A stretch of 64,000 nucleotides of DNA from PALSA-350 sp963834445 (GCA_963834445.1 CAWIBU010000008.1:1-64000), one strand, 5' to 3'. Counted from the first letter of the stretch, positions 9,134 to 20,345 are shown. Notes: generated by a model from the letters alone, not told the origin. Program-made: numbers and translations.

Positions 9134-12100
9134 ATGTGGCTTATTCGTATCGCCCTTCGGCGTCCCATCACTGTCATCGTCCTGGTTATCGCACTGGCAT
9201 TCTCGTCTGTCCTGGCCATCATGCGGACGCGCGTGGACATCTTCCCGAACCTCGATCTGCCGGTTATCTATGTTGCGCAGCCCTATGGCGGCATGAGTCC
9301 ACAGCAGATGGAAGGGTTCGTCTCGTATTACTACGAGTATCACTTCCTTTACATCAACGGGATCGAGAGCGTCGAGGCGAAGTCGATACAGGGTACAGCG
9401 TTGCTTCGGCTAACGTTTCATCCCGGAACGAACATGAGCGACGCGCTAGCGCAGACGATCTCCTATGTAAATCGTGCGCGTGCGTTCATGCCTCCCGGGA
9501 CGGTCTCTCCCTTCGTGATTCGTTACGACGCTGGCACTCTGCCGGTGGGATACATGGTTTTCTCCAGTCCCTCTCGGACGCTGGCGGAGATTCAAGACCT
9601 CGCGTTGAATCGCGTGCGCCCCGTGTTTGCGACGCTGCCCGGCGTCTCGTCCCCGCCGCCATTCGGTGGCAATCAAAGAACGATTGTCATCAATGTCGAT
9701 CCGCAGAAGCTGCAGGCGTATGGACTATCGCCGGAGAAGGTCGTCCAGGCACTGACGAGTGGTAACAGTATTCAGCCAGCAGGCAATGCGGATATTGGAA
9801 CCACACATACGCTGGTCACGACGGACTCGACGGTAACGCAGATCACGGATCTGCTCAGTATTCCGTTGAAGCCCGGATCGGGCGCATCCGTCTACATCCG
9901 CGATATTGGAAGCGTGTCCGATTCATCGGACTTGTTGGCGGGCTATGCGCTGCTGAATGGGAAGCGAACCATCTATATCCCAGTGACCAAGCGACCAGAT
10001 GCCTCGACGCTTACGGTGGTGCAAGAGGTTCGGCAGAACCTGGCACGATTCCAATCTCTTGTTCCCGAGGACATCAAGATCACTTATGAGTTCGACCAGT
10101 CTGCATATGTGCGCAATGCCCTCATGTCAGTCTTGCGGGAAGCGATCATCGGAGCACTGCTCACAGGATTGACCTTGTTGCTCTTCCTACGTGACTGGCG
10201 CTCTTCACTGATCGTGGTCATCACTATTCCGTTCGCACTCCTCACGGCGGTGGTGCTTCTGAAGCTCACCGGGCAGACGATCAATATCATGACGCTCGGA
10301 GGACTGGCGCTTTCGGTCGGTGTCCTCGTCGACGAAGGAACTGTCCTTCTCGAAAACATCCACGTTCACCTGGACAACGGAGAGAATGCGGCGAGAGCGG
10401 TATGGCTCGCGAGTCGTGAGGTCGCGGTGCCACGACTGCTTGCCATGCTCTGCGTGATGGCGGTATTTATCCCGTCCTTCTTCATGACGGGTCCGGCACA
10501 GTCGCTCTTTCTCCCCCTATCGCTTGCGGTTGGATTTGCGATGGGTGCCTCGTATCTACTTTCCAGCACACTCGTTCCAGTGCTCGCGAATTGGATGTTG
10601 AAGGCGAAGACGGAAGATGAGAAGGCTCGACCCCACGCAGAAGGCAGCTTCGATCGCTTCCGGCATCGATTCGAGCGGGCGCTTCAAAAGGCGATGGGGA
10701 TTCCCGCTATCCTTCTGAGCGTCTACGGCATCGTCGCACTTCTTGTACTCCTGTTGATCACACCTCACATAGCCGAGGAGATCTTTCCCTCGGCTGCGTC
10801 CACGCAATTCCGGCTTCGTATCAATGCGCCGGATGGAACACGCGTATCCGTGACGGAAGAACTTGTCAAGCGGGTTCTTGCAACGATCAACGAAACAGCA
10901 GGTGACAAGAATCTCGACCTTAGCCTGGGGTACGTCGGAACACAGGGGTCATCGTATCCAATCAATGCTGTCTTTCTCTGGACCAGCGGCCCGCAGCAGG
11001 CCATCATCAACGTAGGACTGAAGCCAGACAGTTCTCTCAAGCTTGCTGATTTGGAAGAGCAACTGCGGAAGAAGTTGCCACAACAGTTCCCGGACGCAAA
11101 GTTCTCGTTCGATCCCGGCGATCTCATCAGCCAGATTCTGAGCTTTGGTTCGTCGTCTTTGGCGGAAGTAGCTGTAACGGGCCCGCAGTACGCGGACGTT
11201 GCCAGCTATGCCGAACGCGTTCGACAAAAGCTCGCAGCCGTTCCAGAGCTGAGGGATCTCCAATATGAGCAGCCTTTGCATTACCCAACCGTGGATATCA
11301 AGGTGAACCGTGCCTTGGCTGGACAGCTTGGAACGACTGCCGACGCGGTTGGCTCCGCCGTCGTCTCTGCCACGGCTTCGAGCCGCTTCGTCGCGCCGAG
11401 TTACTGGCGCGATCCGAAGTCGGGCGTCAGCTATCAGGTACAGGTACAGGTTCCTCAAACCAAGATGACCTCGCTTGCAGACATCGGCAACATCCCGGTC
11501 GGGAGCACAACCGGGGCCCAGCCATTGGTGAATCAGCTTGCTGAATTACGCCCGAGCACGGTACCGGGTGAACTGGATCGCCAGAATGGGCAGTGGATGC
11601 TGACACTCTCCGCGAACCTCGGTGGTCGTGATCTTCGCATTGCGAATAACGCTATTGAGAAGGCTATCGCTGATGCCGGACCACCTCCACGCGGCGTAAC
11701 GACTGCTGTTCGTGGGCAGGTGAGTGCTCTGCAAGAAATATTCGGTGAACTCGGTATTGGCTTGCTCGCGGCAATTGGAGTCATCCTTTTGCTGCTGACT
11801 GCAAACTTCCAGTCCTTGAAGCTCGCGCTGGTGGTTCTCTCGACAGCGCCTGCGGTTCTTGCCGGTTCGGTGCTTATGCTGCTAATTACCGGAACGACAT
11901 TGAACCTGGAGAGCTTCATGGGAACGATCATGGCGATAGGCGTAGCTGTGGCGAATGCCATCCTGCTCGTCAGCTTTGCGGAGCAAAACCGCTTGAAGGG
12001 GGCGACCGCACCGGAGGCGGCGCGTGCAGCGGCGGCAGAACGGCTCCGCCCTGTGTTGATGACGAGTCTCGCCATGATCGCGGGCATGATCCCCATGGCA

Positions 12101-12307
12101 CTCGCCTTCGGTCAAGGTAGCGAAGAGACGGCGCCACTGGGGCGTGCCGTCATCGGTGGCCTTTCTGTTGCGACTTTCGCCACTCTCTTTCTACTGCCGA
12201 TGGTCTTTGGTCTCGCGCAGCGCAACGCATCGACGGGTACACGGTCACTCGATCCGGAAGATCCCGATAGCAAATGGTTTGAACAGTCCTCGGAGGTTGT
12301 GCGATGA
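9134..12307 (+). CDS. RND-family efflux pump, inner-membrane permease (AcrB/MdtB-like)
   Basis: 1057 residues, full length for the family. It has the N-terminal first helix IALRRPITVIVLVIAL, two large periplasmic loops, and two blocks of six helices. TM4 carries LSVGVLVDEGTVLLENI (Asp-Glu where AcrB has Asp-Asp). TM10 carries IGVAVANAILLVSF (Ala where AcrB has the relay Lys). RPVLMTSLAMIAGMIPMAL is the standard ACR_tran signature near the end. It exports drugs or metals from periplasm or membrane using proton motive force, with TolC (upstream) and the adaptor (downstream). Its stop overlaps the adaptor start by 4 bases (ATGA). Confidence 0.93.
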   Translation: MWLIRIALRRPITVIVLVIALAFSSVLAIMRTRVDIFPNLDLPVIYVAQPYGGMSPQQMEGFVSYYYEYHFLYINGIESVEAKSIQGTALLRLTFHPGTNMSDALAQTISYVNRARAFMPPGTVSPFVIRYDAGTLPVGYMVFSSPSRTLAEIQDLALNRVRPVFATLPGVSSPPPFGGNQRTIVINVDPQKLQAYGLSPEKVVQALTSGNSIQPAGNADIGTTHTLVTTDSTVTQITDLLSIPLKPGSGASVYIRDIGSVSDSSDLLAGYALLNGKRTIYIPVTKRPDASTLTVVQEVRQNLARFQSLVPEDIKITYEFDQSAYVRNALMSVLREAIIGALLTGLTLLLFLRDWRSSLIVVITIPFALLTAVVLLKLTGQTINIMTLGGLALSVGVLVDEGTVLLENIHVHLDNGENAARAVWLASREVAVPRLLAMLCVMAVFIPSFFMTGPAQSLFLPLSLAVGFAMGASYLLSSTLVPVLANWMLKAKTEDEKARPHAEGSFDRFRHRFERALQKAMGIPAILLSVYGIVALLVLLLITPHIAEEIFPSAASTQFRLRINAPDGTRVSVTEELVKRVLATINETAGDKNLDLSLGYVGTQGSSYPINAVFLWTSGPQQAIINVGLKPDSSLKLADLEEQLRKKLPQQFPDAKFSFDPGDLISQILSFGSSSLAEVAVTGPQYADVASYAERVRQKLAAVPELRDLQYEQPLHYPTVDIKVNRALAGQLGTTADAVGSAVVSATASSRFVAPSYWRDPKSGVSYQVQVQVPQTKMTSLADIGNIPVGSTTGAQPLVNQLAELRPSTVPGELDRQNGQWMLTLSANLGGRDLRIANNAIEKAIADAGPPPRGVTTAVRGQVSALQEIFGELGIGLLAAIGVILLLLTANFQSLKLALVVLSTAPAVLAGSVLMLLITGTTLNLESFMGTIMAIGVAVANAILLVSFAEQNRLKGATAPEAARAAAAERLRPVLMTSLAMIAGMIPMALAFGQGSEETAPLGRAVIGGLSVATFATLFLLPMVFGLAQRNASTGTRSLDPEDPDSKWFEQSSEVVR

Positions 12308-13473
12308 AAGGCTTGCTCTGCGCTTCTACGGTTTTGATGGTCTCGATGGTTGGGTGCAACTCCGGCACCTCCGATAAGCCTGCACCAACGGCTGCTGCTC
12401 CAGCGCCGAATGCGCCCACTACTGTCAGTACCGTGGTAGTGGCTTCTAAGAAGTTGCAGACGACGATCGCTTTGCCGGCCCAACTCACGCCATATGAGCA
12501 GGTCGATATTTATCCCAAGGTGACGGGTTTCGTAGAGACCGTGACCGTTGATCGTGGATCACGCGTCCATCACGGGCAATTGCTCGTAAAGCTGACGGCT
12601 CCAGAGTTGGTAAGTCAGCGTTCGCAGGCGGATGCTGCGGTCAAAGCTGCGAAGTCCCAACTCGCAACTGCACAGGCGAAGTTGGCTTCAGATAATGGTA
12701 CGTATCTTCACATGGTTGAGGCTGCGAAGACTCCAGGTGTCCTCGCCGAGAATGATGTACTTGTCGCTGGACAGACTGTATCGGCAGATAAGGGATTGGT
12801 CGAGGCGGCCAATCAGAATGTCTCAGCAGCCGAAGAAGCTCTGCGAAGCGTCAGCCAGACTGAGTCTTATTTGATGATTACGGCACCGTTCGACGGGGTC
12901 GTCACGACACGCAATCTCCATCCGGGTGCTCTGATTGGACCTGCATCTGGTGCTGGCGGAGCACAGCCGATCCTCCAGATCGTCGATGACAAACGTCTTC
13001 GTCTCGCTGTCCCAATCCCAGAGGCACAGGTTGGAGACATGAAGACGGGTCAACTTGTTTCCTTCACCGTACCCGCTTATCCGGGGCAGACGTTCAAGGC
13101 TCCGATTGAACGTATCTCGCGCGAAGTGGACGAGAAGTCACGCACCATGCCTGTGGAGTTGGATGTCAAGAATCCTGATGGACGACTGTCACCTGGCAGC
13201 TTCACAAATGTCTCGTGGCCGCTACAACGGGCTTATCCAACGCTTTTTGTTCCCACGACGGCGGTCACAACCGATCAGCAACACACCTTCGTCATTCGAG
13301 TGCGCAATGGAAAGGCCGAGTGGGTGACGGTTCAGACGGGCCAGACCGTCAACGGCGATATAGAAGTGTTCGGAGATCTGACTGCCGGAGACGAAGTGGT
13401 AAAGACGGCCTCAGATGCCATTCACTCGGGCGATCCAGTTCGCGTTCAGAATCAGGCTTCCTCAGCTAAGTGA
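12304..13473 (+). CDS. RND efflux periplasmic adaptor (membrane-fusion protein), lipoprotein
   Basis: 389 residues. A lipoprotein signal with the lipobox-like SMVGCN (Cys near residue 18) precedes a Thr/Pro/Ala linker. Then come the split barrel-sandwich (YEQVDIYPKVTGFVETVTV and later APFDGVVTTRNLHPGALI), a helical hairpin rich in Ala/Gln/Lys, a beta-barrel domain (LRLAVPIPEAQVGDMK) and a membrane-proximal domain. It bridges the RND permease and TolC. It is translationally coupled to the permease and followed by the multicopper oxidase gene 37 bases later, suggesting one operon. Confidence 0.93.
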   Translation: MKGLLCASTVLMVSMVGCNSGTSDKPAPTAAAPAPNAPTTVSTVVVASKKLQTTIALPAQLTPYEQVDIYPKVTGFVETVTVDRGSRVHHGQLLVKLTAPELVSQRSQADAAVKAAKSQLATAQAKLASDNGTYLHMVEAAKTPGVLAENDVLVAGQTVSADKGLVEAANQNVSAAEEALRSVSQTESYLMITAPFDGVVTTRNLHPGALIGPASGAGGAQPILQIVDDKRLRLAVPIPEAQVGDMKTGQLVSFTVPAYPGQTFKAPIERISREVDEKSRTMPVELDVKNPDGRLSPGSFTNVSWPLQRAYPTLFVPTTAVTTDQQHTFVIRVRNGKAEWVTVQTGQTVNGDIEVFGDLTAGDEVVKTASDAIHSGDPVRVQNQASSAK

Positions 13474-13510
13474 GTTGTACGAAGTCCGTCTTTCAAAAGG
13501 GGATAAGGTC

Positions 13511-15010
13511 ATGACACGATCTCATGTTTCTCGCCGGAATTTTCTCCAAACCGCAGGGGCTCTTGCAGGCGCGTCTTTGTTGCACAGTCCACGACCGCTC
13601 TTCGGTCAATCGGCTGAGAGTCCAACTCTGGAGGCGAAAGCGGATTACACACTGAAGATTGCAACCACGCCGCTTGAACTTGCCCCAAATCGGATCGTTT
13701 CGGTAATGACCTACAACGGCCAATTTCCCGGTCCGTTGCTCCGGATGAAGGAAGGGCGCCGGGTTACGGTCGACGTACAGAATGAGACCGACGTACCGGA
13801 GCAGTTGCACTGGCATGGGCAGTTTGTCGGTACGGATGTAGATGGCGCTGCGGAGGAAGGGACGCCGTTTATCGCTCCTCACAGCAGCAGACGCATCTCC
13901 TTTGTTCCTCGGCCTTCCGGTCTTCGCTTCTACCATACACACGTTCGAGCCGGAGCCGATCTTGCGGCGGGACAGTACAGCGGACTCGTTGGGCCGGTCT
14001 ATATTGAGCCGAAGGAAAATCCAGGGCGCTACGACCGCGAAGTCTTTCTGACCATGAAAGAGTTCCAGCCGACCCTCAGCCGCGGCGGAGATATGGCGAT
14101 GGATTTTCTGTCGCCTGCACAGACCGTTCCGTCTCTGAAGAATGCTGGCGAGAGTTCGATGAATGCCTCGCTTGCGAAAGGAAGCCCGCACGGTTACGAG
14201 GTTGGATACGATTCCTTCACGATCAACGGCAAGATGCTTGGGCACGGTGAACCTGTTCGTGTAAAGCAGGGCGAGCATGTCCTCTTCCATGTTCTGAATG
14301 GGAGCGCAGGCGAGATTCGGAGTCTTGCCCTTCCTGGCCACACCTTCACGATCGTCGCAATGGACGGCAACCTCCTGCCCAAGCCAGTTCGTGTTCCCGG
14401 CCTGTGGCTGGGAACAGCGGAGCGCATCTCCGCCATTGTCGAAATGAATCGTCCGGGAGTCTGGATCATGGGCGATCTCTCCGATGACGACCGGAAACAC
14501 GGCATGGGGATTGTTGTGGAGTATGCAGGCTACAAGGGTAAGGCGCAATGGATCGCGCCGTCGAAGCTGGTCAAATGGAACTACGCGCACTTTGGCAACG
14601 CGGGAGCTGCGACCGCACAGCCTGATGAAGTTTTCGACATGCTCTTTGAGAAGCAGAACGCCGCTATGGAAGGGTTCAATCAGTGGACGATTAATGGGAC
14701 CTCATATCCAATGGAGCAGATGATGGCGAAGCCGATGTTCCATTTGCATGAAGGGAGGAGGTACCGCATTCGGATGAAGAACGCGAGTGACGATATTCAT
14801 CCCATCCATCTGCATCGGCATAGTTTTGAACTGACCCGGATTGCAGGGCAACCTTCTTCGGGCGTAATGAAGGATGTGGTGATGGTGGGAGGTTATCAAG
14901 AGATGGAGATCGACTTCATCGCAAATAACCCAGGCCCAACCCTGTTCCACTGCCATCAACAACTCCATATGGACTTCGGCTTTATGGCGTTATTTGACTA
15001 CGTGTCGTGA
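13511..15010 (+). CDS. TAT-exported multicopper oxidase
   Basis: About 499 residues. The twin-arginine signal SRRNFLQTAGALAGASLL targets it to the periplasm in folded form. All four copper-binding clusters are visible: LHWHGQFVGTDVDG, RFYHTHVRAG, HPIHLHRHSFEL and FHCHQQLHMDFGFM. Three cupredoxin domains are expected. The family oxidises phenols, Cu(I) or other metals while reducing O2 to water. Placement behind an RND pump suggests a role in copper or phenolic stress, but the substrate cannot be read from sequence. The ATG at 13511 is chosen because it begins the TAT signal and follows AGGGGATAAGG. Confidence 0.93.
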   Translation: MTRSHVSRRNFLQTAGALAGASLLHSPRPLFGQSAESPTLEAKADYTLKIATTPLELAPNRIVSVMTYNGQFPGPLLRMKEGRRVTVDVQNETDVPEQLHWHGQFVGTDVDGAAEEGTPFIAPHSSRRISFVPRPSGLRFYHTHVRAGADLAAGQYSGLVGPVYIEPKENPGRYDREVFLTMKEFQPTLSRGGDMAMDFLSPAQTVPSLKNAGESSMNASLAKGSPHGYEVGYDSFTINGKMLGHGEPVRVKQGEHVLFHVLNGSAGEIRSLALPGHTFTIVAMDGNLLPKPVRVPGLWLGTAERISAIVEMNRPGVWIMGDLSDDDRKHGMGIVVEYAGYKGKAQWIAPSKLVKWNYAHFGNAGAATAQPDEVFDMLFEKQNAAMEGFNQWTINGTSYPMEQMMAKPMFHLHEGRRYRIRMKNASDDIHPIHLHRHSFELTRIAGQPSSGVMKDVVMVGGYQEMEIDFIANNPGPTLFHCHQQLHMDFGFMALFDYVS

Positions 15011-15019
15011 GGAGGACAC

Positions 15020-15337
15020 ATGACTGCTTCCATATCGCCAACGACAACGAACGCATGGGGTCGTGCTTCTACTGCGCACCATGGTTGGCTGGGTTTTCTT
15101 ATCGGAGGGCATCCAGAAGTTCCTCTTTCCCCCTGCACTCGGGGCGGGGCGCTTTGCTAAGATCGGCATCCACGCGCCTCATTTGAGCGGCCCCTTTGTT
15201 GGACTGGTCGAGATCATCTGTGGTGCCATGCTCATCTTTGGTTTCGCGACGGTGCTAGCGACGATACCTTTGCTCATTGACATTGTCGTCGCCACAGCAC
15301 AGTACCTGCGATTCCAAATGGCTCAGGGGCAGCAGCC
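15020..15337 (+). pseudogene. DoxX-family membrane protein, frameshifted and truncated
   Basis: The ATG at 15020 follows a good GGAGGA site, but its frame soon departs from the family. The DoxX-like sequence resumes one frame over from about 15060: RTMVGWVFLSEGIQKFLFP, GAGRFAKIGIHAPH, GPFVGLVEIICGAMLIFGF, IPLLIDIVVATAQYL. Dropping one G from the GGGG run at 15057-15060 would restore the reading frame. The fourth helix and C-terminus are missing; the frame leaves the family again near 15330, where a different membrane protein begins. DoxX proteins are four-helix membrane proteins linked to thiol/oxidative stress. It is the last recognisable member of the efflux/oxidase operon. Confidence 0.7.
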
Positions 15338-15616
15338 ATGCTGTCGGCCGCTATCGGCAGCCTCGTTCTTGCCATCCTTGCCGGCGCTGGAGACAAGTCG
15401 GTTCCCATCAAAAACGGTCTCAACTTTTACAAGAAGACGGGGCCGCTCTCCGGTGTGACAACGGCTGCTATTGTTGTCTGGTTCCTGGCGTGGGGTTTGC
15501 TCGAGTGGCGCTGGGGCAAGAGAGAGGTGAGCCTAACTTCAATCACCCGTCTATCGCTTGCGTTGTTGGTCCTCAGCATCCTGCTGACCTTTCCTCCCAT
15601 CGTTGATCTGCTATAG
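15338..15616 (+). CDS. Small membrane protein of unknown function
   Basis: 92 residues with three likely membrane segments: an N-terminal AAIGSLVLAILAGAG, TTAAIVVWFLAWGLL and LSLALLVLSILLTFP. Between the first and second comes KNGLNFYKKTGPLSGV. I do not recognise a named family. The ATG lies inside the broken end of the DoxX-like gene, in another frame. It may be an independent downstream gene whose upstream spacer was lost, or the displaced C-terminal part of a fused protein. It is the last gene before a repeat-rich intergenic region. Confidence 0.55.
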   Translation: MLSAAIGSLVLAILAGAGDKSVPIKNGLNFYKKTGPLSGVTTAAIVVWFLAWGLLEWRWGKREVSLTSITRLSLALLVLSILLTFPPIVDLL

Positions 15617-15649
15617 CGGCTGACTAGTCTGCGGCAGGTCTAATGATGG

Positions 15650-15800
15650 ATGAACCCGGAGAGCGCTTGCCCTTAGGTCTGTCCCCCAAACAAGTTTGTC
15701 ATCCCGACCGCAGTGGAGGGATCTGCGGTGCGCCCTTACCCCGAACCAAGGCCCCGCGAGTGAGCTCGCAAATCCGGCCCAAACCGTTTGTTCCTAGGAA
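15650..15800 (+). repeat. Dispersed acidobacterial extragenic repeat, copy 2
   Basis: Blocks in order: GGAGAGCGCTTGC, then GTTTGTCATCCCGACCGCAG, then TGGAGGGATCTGCGGTGCGC, then CCCGAACCAAGGCCC and AGTGAGCTCGCAA. The first blocks match copy 1 (about 390-470). The last blocks match the end of the 23-kb cluster (23235-23300). It fills most of the gap between the efflux island and the orphan receiver gene. Confidence 0.75.
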
Positions 15801-15825
15801 ACGACGCTCGACCAGCGAACGCGGG

Positions 15826-16224
15826 CTAGAACTCGCGGTTCAATTCTTCCTCATGCTTCTCAATCTTGTCCGCCTCCTTGGGCATCAAAGACCCGAGAAG
15901 TTCAAGTAGCTCCTTCGGATCAAAGCTTTCCAATTCATGGTCAGCACTGGGGCAACGATCCTGTCCCGGACCGCAGATGGCGACCACGGGAATCTCGCCT
16001 TTCAGTTTCTTGAGCTCCTGCACTAACAAGTCAGCCGGCATGCCACGAACATCAGAATCCAACACCACACCGTTGACGCCCGGGAAGGCTCGCAGGGTCT
16101 CCAAGGCTTCCTGCGCTGAGTAAGCGGTCAAAACGTTATACTTGGCAGTCTCGATCACAAGTTTGCGAGTTGAGATGTTGCCCGGAAATTCCCTATCGAT
16201 CACCAGAAAACAAGGTCTCACCAT
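15826..16224 (-). CDS. Atypical stand-alone receiver-domain protein
   Basis: About 132 residues with a CheY-like fold pattern and no output domain. It has an acidic start FLVIDREF, a candidate phospho-acceptor Asp in VVLDSDVRGMPADLL, and the alternation of strands and helices (YNVLTAYSAQEALETLRAFP). The usual Thr/Ser after strand 4 is replaced (VVAICGPG) and the Lys of the KPF motif is absent (SFDPKELLELL). The C-terminus is a charged helix (KEADKIEKHEEELNREF). It may not be phosphorylated in the standard way. The start at 16224 (MVRPCFLVIDRE) fits the family better than the upstream ATG at 16242. Confidence 0.75.
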   Translation of the reverse strand: MVRPCFLVIDREFPGNISTRKLVIETAKYNVLTAYSAQEALETLRAFPGVNGVVLDSDVRGMPADLLVQELKKLKGEIPVVAICGPGQDRCPSADHELESFDPKELLELLGSLMPKEADKIEKHEEELNREF

Positions 16225-16370
16225 AAGATAAAAATACCTCAACCCCGTGAAATACCAGTACCGGCCTGAAACAGAAGAACCCCTTGGATAGCTCGATCAG
16301 CGCGCGGATCACAACCGCACTCGTCTCCTCGTAAGGCAGAACGCAAAAACCCGCCAGCAAGCAGTTTGTG

Positions 16371-16447
16371 TGGTGACCCCGGGAAGACTCGAACTTCCGA
16401 CCTGCGGTTTAGGAAACCGTCGCTCTATCCACCTGAGCTACGGGGCC
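16371..16447 (-). tRNA. tRNA-Arg (anticodon CCU)
   Basis: On the minus strand the cloverleaf reads GGCCCCG acceptor, GCTC/GAGC D-stem, anticodon loop TTCCTAA (anticodon CCT) in an ACGGT/ACCGC stem with one A-C mismatch, GGAAG-TTCGAGT-CTTCC T-arm, and CGGGGTC acceptor 3' strand. The discriminator A is followed by an encoded CCA. It reads the AGG arginine codon. Confidence 0.95.
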
Positions 16448-16538
16448 ACTCTGGGTTGCGCAACAGGGTCAGTTTACAGGAAGCCGCGGGTGCGGAGAGC
16501 GGCGAGATCTTCGACTCACGTCCAAATGAGGCGAGCGA

Positions 16539-18744
<2,206 letters not shown>

Positions 18745-18758
<14 letters not shown>

Positions 18759-19659
18759 AATATTGCCCGACTTCTACATTCTCGAGCACACCCAGTGCGT
18801 CTTCCGCGAGCACGGCTGCGGAGCAATAGAGCGAGACCAGGTAGGAAGCCATCGAATTGCGGTCAATCCCCATGAAACGCACAGAGAGTCCGGGAGTCTG
18901 CTCGCCCGGCAGGCCGGGTTGGAAAAGCCCCACGACACCTTGCTTCCTCTCGCCGGTGCGCAACAGCATCATGCTGGTCTTCCCGGCTGCGTCTACCTTC
19001 AGCTTATCGGTCGGGATCAGCGGAATGCCACGCCAGGTCAGGAAAGGTGATCCAAAAATGGTTGCGGTCGGCGGAGGAACGCCGCGCCGGGTGCACTCGC
19101 GGCCAAACGCTGCGATGGCGCGCGGATGCGCGAGGAAAAACGCCGGCTCTTTCCAGATCAGTGAAAGCAATTCATCCAGATCGTCCGGCGTGGGCCCTGC
19201 TCCCCGCACAGCGATCTTGAATGCCGGATCGACATTGTTCAGCAGGCCATAATCGGCGTTGTTGATCAGCTCGCTCTCCTGGCGCTCTTTCACCTTTTCC
19301 ACGGTCAGCCGTAGTTGCTCGCGGATCTGATCGTGGGGATGACTAAAGAGGTCAGAGACGCGGGTGTGCACATCCACTATGGTCGAGATTGCGCTCAGCG
19401 TGTATTCACGAGGCTTTTCTTCGTAATCGACAAAGGTCTGAGGCAACACGCGCTCGTCGCGCGATCCGCAAGCGACTTCAATCGCTTCGTCATTCTTGAC
19501 TTTGTTGACGCGGTACGTGCCCGACTCGACGGGGACCCAGCCAAGCAGCTGAACCAGCCAGCGGGGGGTAATCGCTGTCAGCTGGGGTGGTGTCTTGGTT
19601 GTGTTGGCTAACTGCCTGGCTGCTACATCCCCTAATGCCCTTTGCGTTGGGTCTGCCAT
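18745..19659 (-). CDS. Family 2A encapsulin nanocompartment shell protein (SrpI-type, HK97 fold)
   Basis: 304 residues, the typical length of Family 2A shell proteins. It matches the SrpI-type pattern: an N-terminal arm with ALGDVAARQLANTTKTPPQL and PRWLVQLLGWVPVESGTYRVN, an E-loop/P-domain region (RQESELINNADYGLLNNVD), PDDLDELLSLIWKEPAFFLAHP, the A-domain GSPFLTWRGIPLIPTDKL, and the C-terminal ending GVLENVEVGQYYEYK. There is no cyclic-nucleotide-binding insertion, which excludes Family 2B. These proteins assemble into closed icosahedral shells in the cytosol. The start has a GGAG site 8 bases upstream. The cysteine desulfurase cargo gene follows with a 14-base overlap. Confidence 0.95.
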
Positions 19660-19844
19660 GAATCTTGCTCCTTAGTTCTGATCGCTGCTTGCATCATAGC
19701 CATCGTGCGCATTCGCGGGAATCGTACAAATAGGTAATTTCGCCCCGTTCGAAGAATAACCAATCGGCGAGTCGCTCTTTGACCTCATAATTTAAGGACA
19801 TCAGGGGAATCCGCCCCCTGCTCTAACAAAAGAGGGAGATCCTA
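19660..19844. promoter_or_regulatory. Divergent intergenic region between encapsulin and Lrp-type regulator
   Basis: 185 bases separate the divergently transcribed shell gene and the Lrp/AsnC gene, so both promoters must lie here. The region is more A/T-rich than its surroundings around 19720-19800 (CAAATAGGTAATTTC, CATAATTTAAGGACATC). I cannot assign -35/-10 boxes or an Lrp site with confidence. Confidence 0.5.
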
Positions 19845-20345
19845 GTGACTGGGTTGGTTCAACCATCGATTGACGATATTGATTGCGAAATTCTGGCTGA
19901 GCTCCAGGCAAATGCGCGTATCGCGTTTGCTGAGCTCGGCCGTCGCGTGGGACTCTCCACACCAGCGGTGATCGAACGCGTGCATCGGCTGGAAGAGAGC
20001 CATGTCATCCTGGGCTACCGCACACTGGTCGATCCCGCCCAGGTAGGCCTGCCCGTCCGTGCGTTCGTGCTCGTCACCGTTGCGGGCGACAAGCTGGCCA
20101 AGTTTGCCACCGTGGTGCGCGGTCTGCCCGAGGTGCTGGAGTGCCATCGCGTTACCGGCGCGGAATCATTCATTGTCCAGGTCGCCGTTCGCGATGTGCG
20201 GCATATGGAAACGGTGATTGATTCGATGATGCCTTACGTATCCACAAATACCTCGATGATCCTGGCCTCGCCTGTGCCCTGGAACAGTATTCTGCCGGCG
20301 GCCCGTTACAGCAAGAAGCCCAGGCAGCGCAAGGAAGCTACCTAA
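19845..20345 (+). CDS. Lrp/AsnC-family transcriptional regulator
   Basis: 166 residues starting with GTG behind GAGGGAGATCC. The N-terminal winged helix (IDCEILAELQANARIAFAELGRRVGLS, read as ILAELQANARIAFAELGRR then STPAVIERVHRLEE) is followed by the RAM ligand-binding domain with VTGAESFIVQVAVRDVRHME. Lrp-type proteins form octamers that sense amino acids. Because it is divergent from an encapsulated cysteine desulfurase, control of that operon in response to cysteine or another amino acid is a reasonable inference, not shown. The C-terminus ends in a basic tail (SKKPRQRKEAT). Confidence 0.9.
   Translation: MTGLVQPSIDDIDCEILAELQANARIAFAELGRRVGLSTPAVIERVHRLEESHVILGYRTLVDPAQVGLPVRAFVLVTVAGDKLAKFATVVRGLPEVLECHRVTGAESFIVQVAVRDVRHMETVIDSMMPYVSTNTSMILASPVPWNSILPAARYSKKPRQRKEAT

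Noticed and set aside
13493..14590. A 365-codon frame antisense to the multicopper oxidase
   Set aside because: All four copper motifs are on the plus strand; the antisense translation has no domain.
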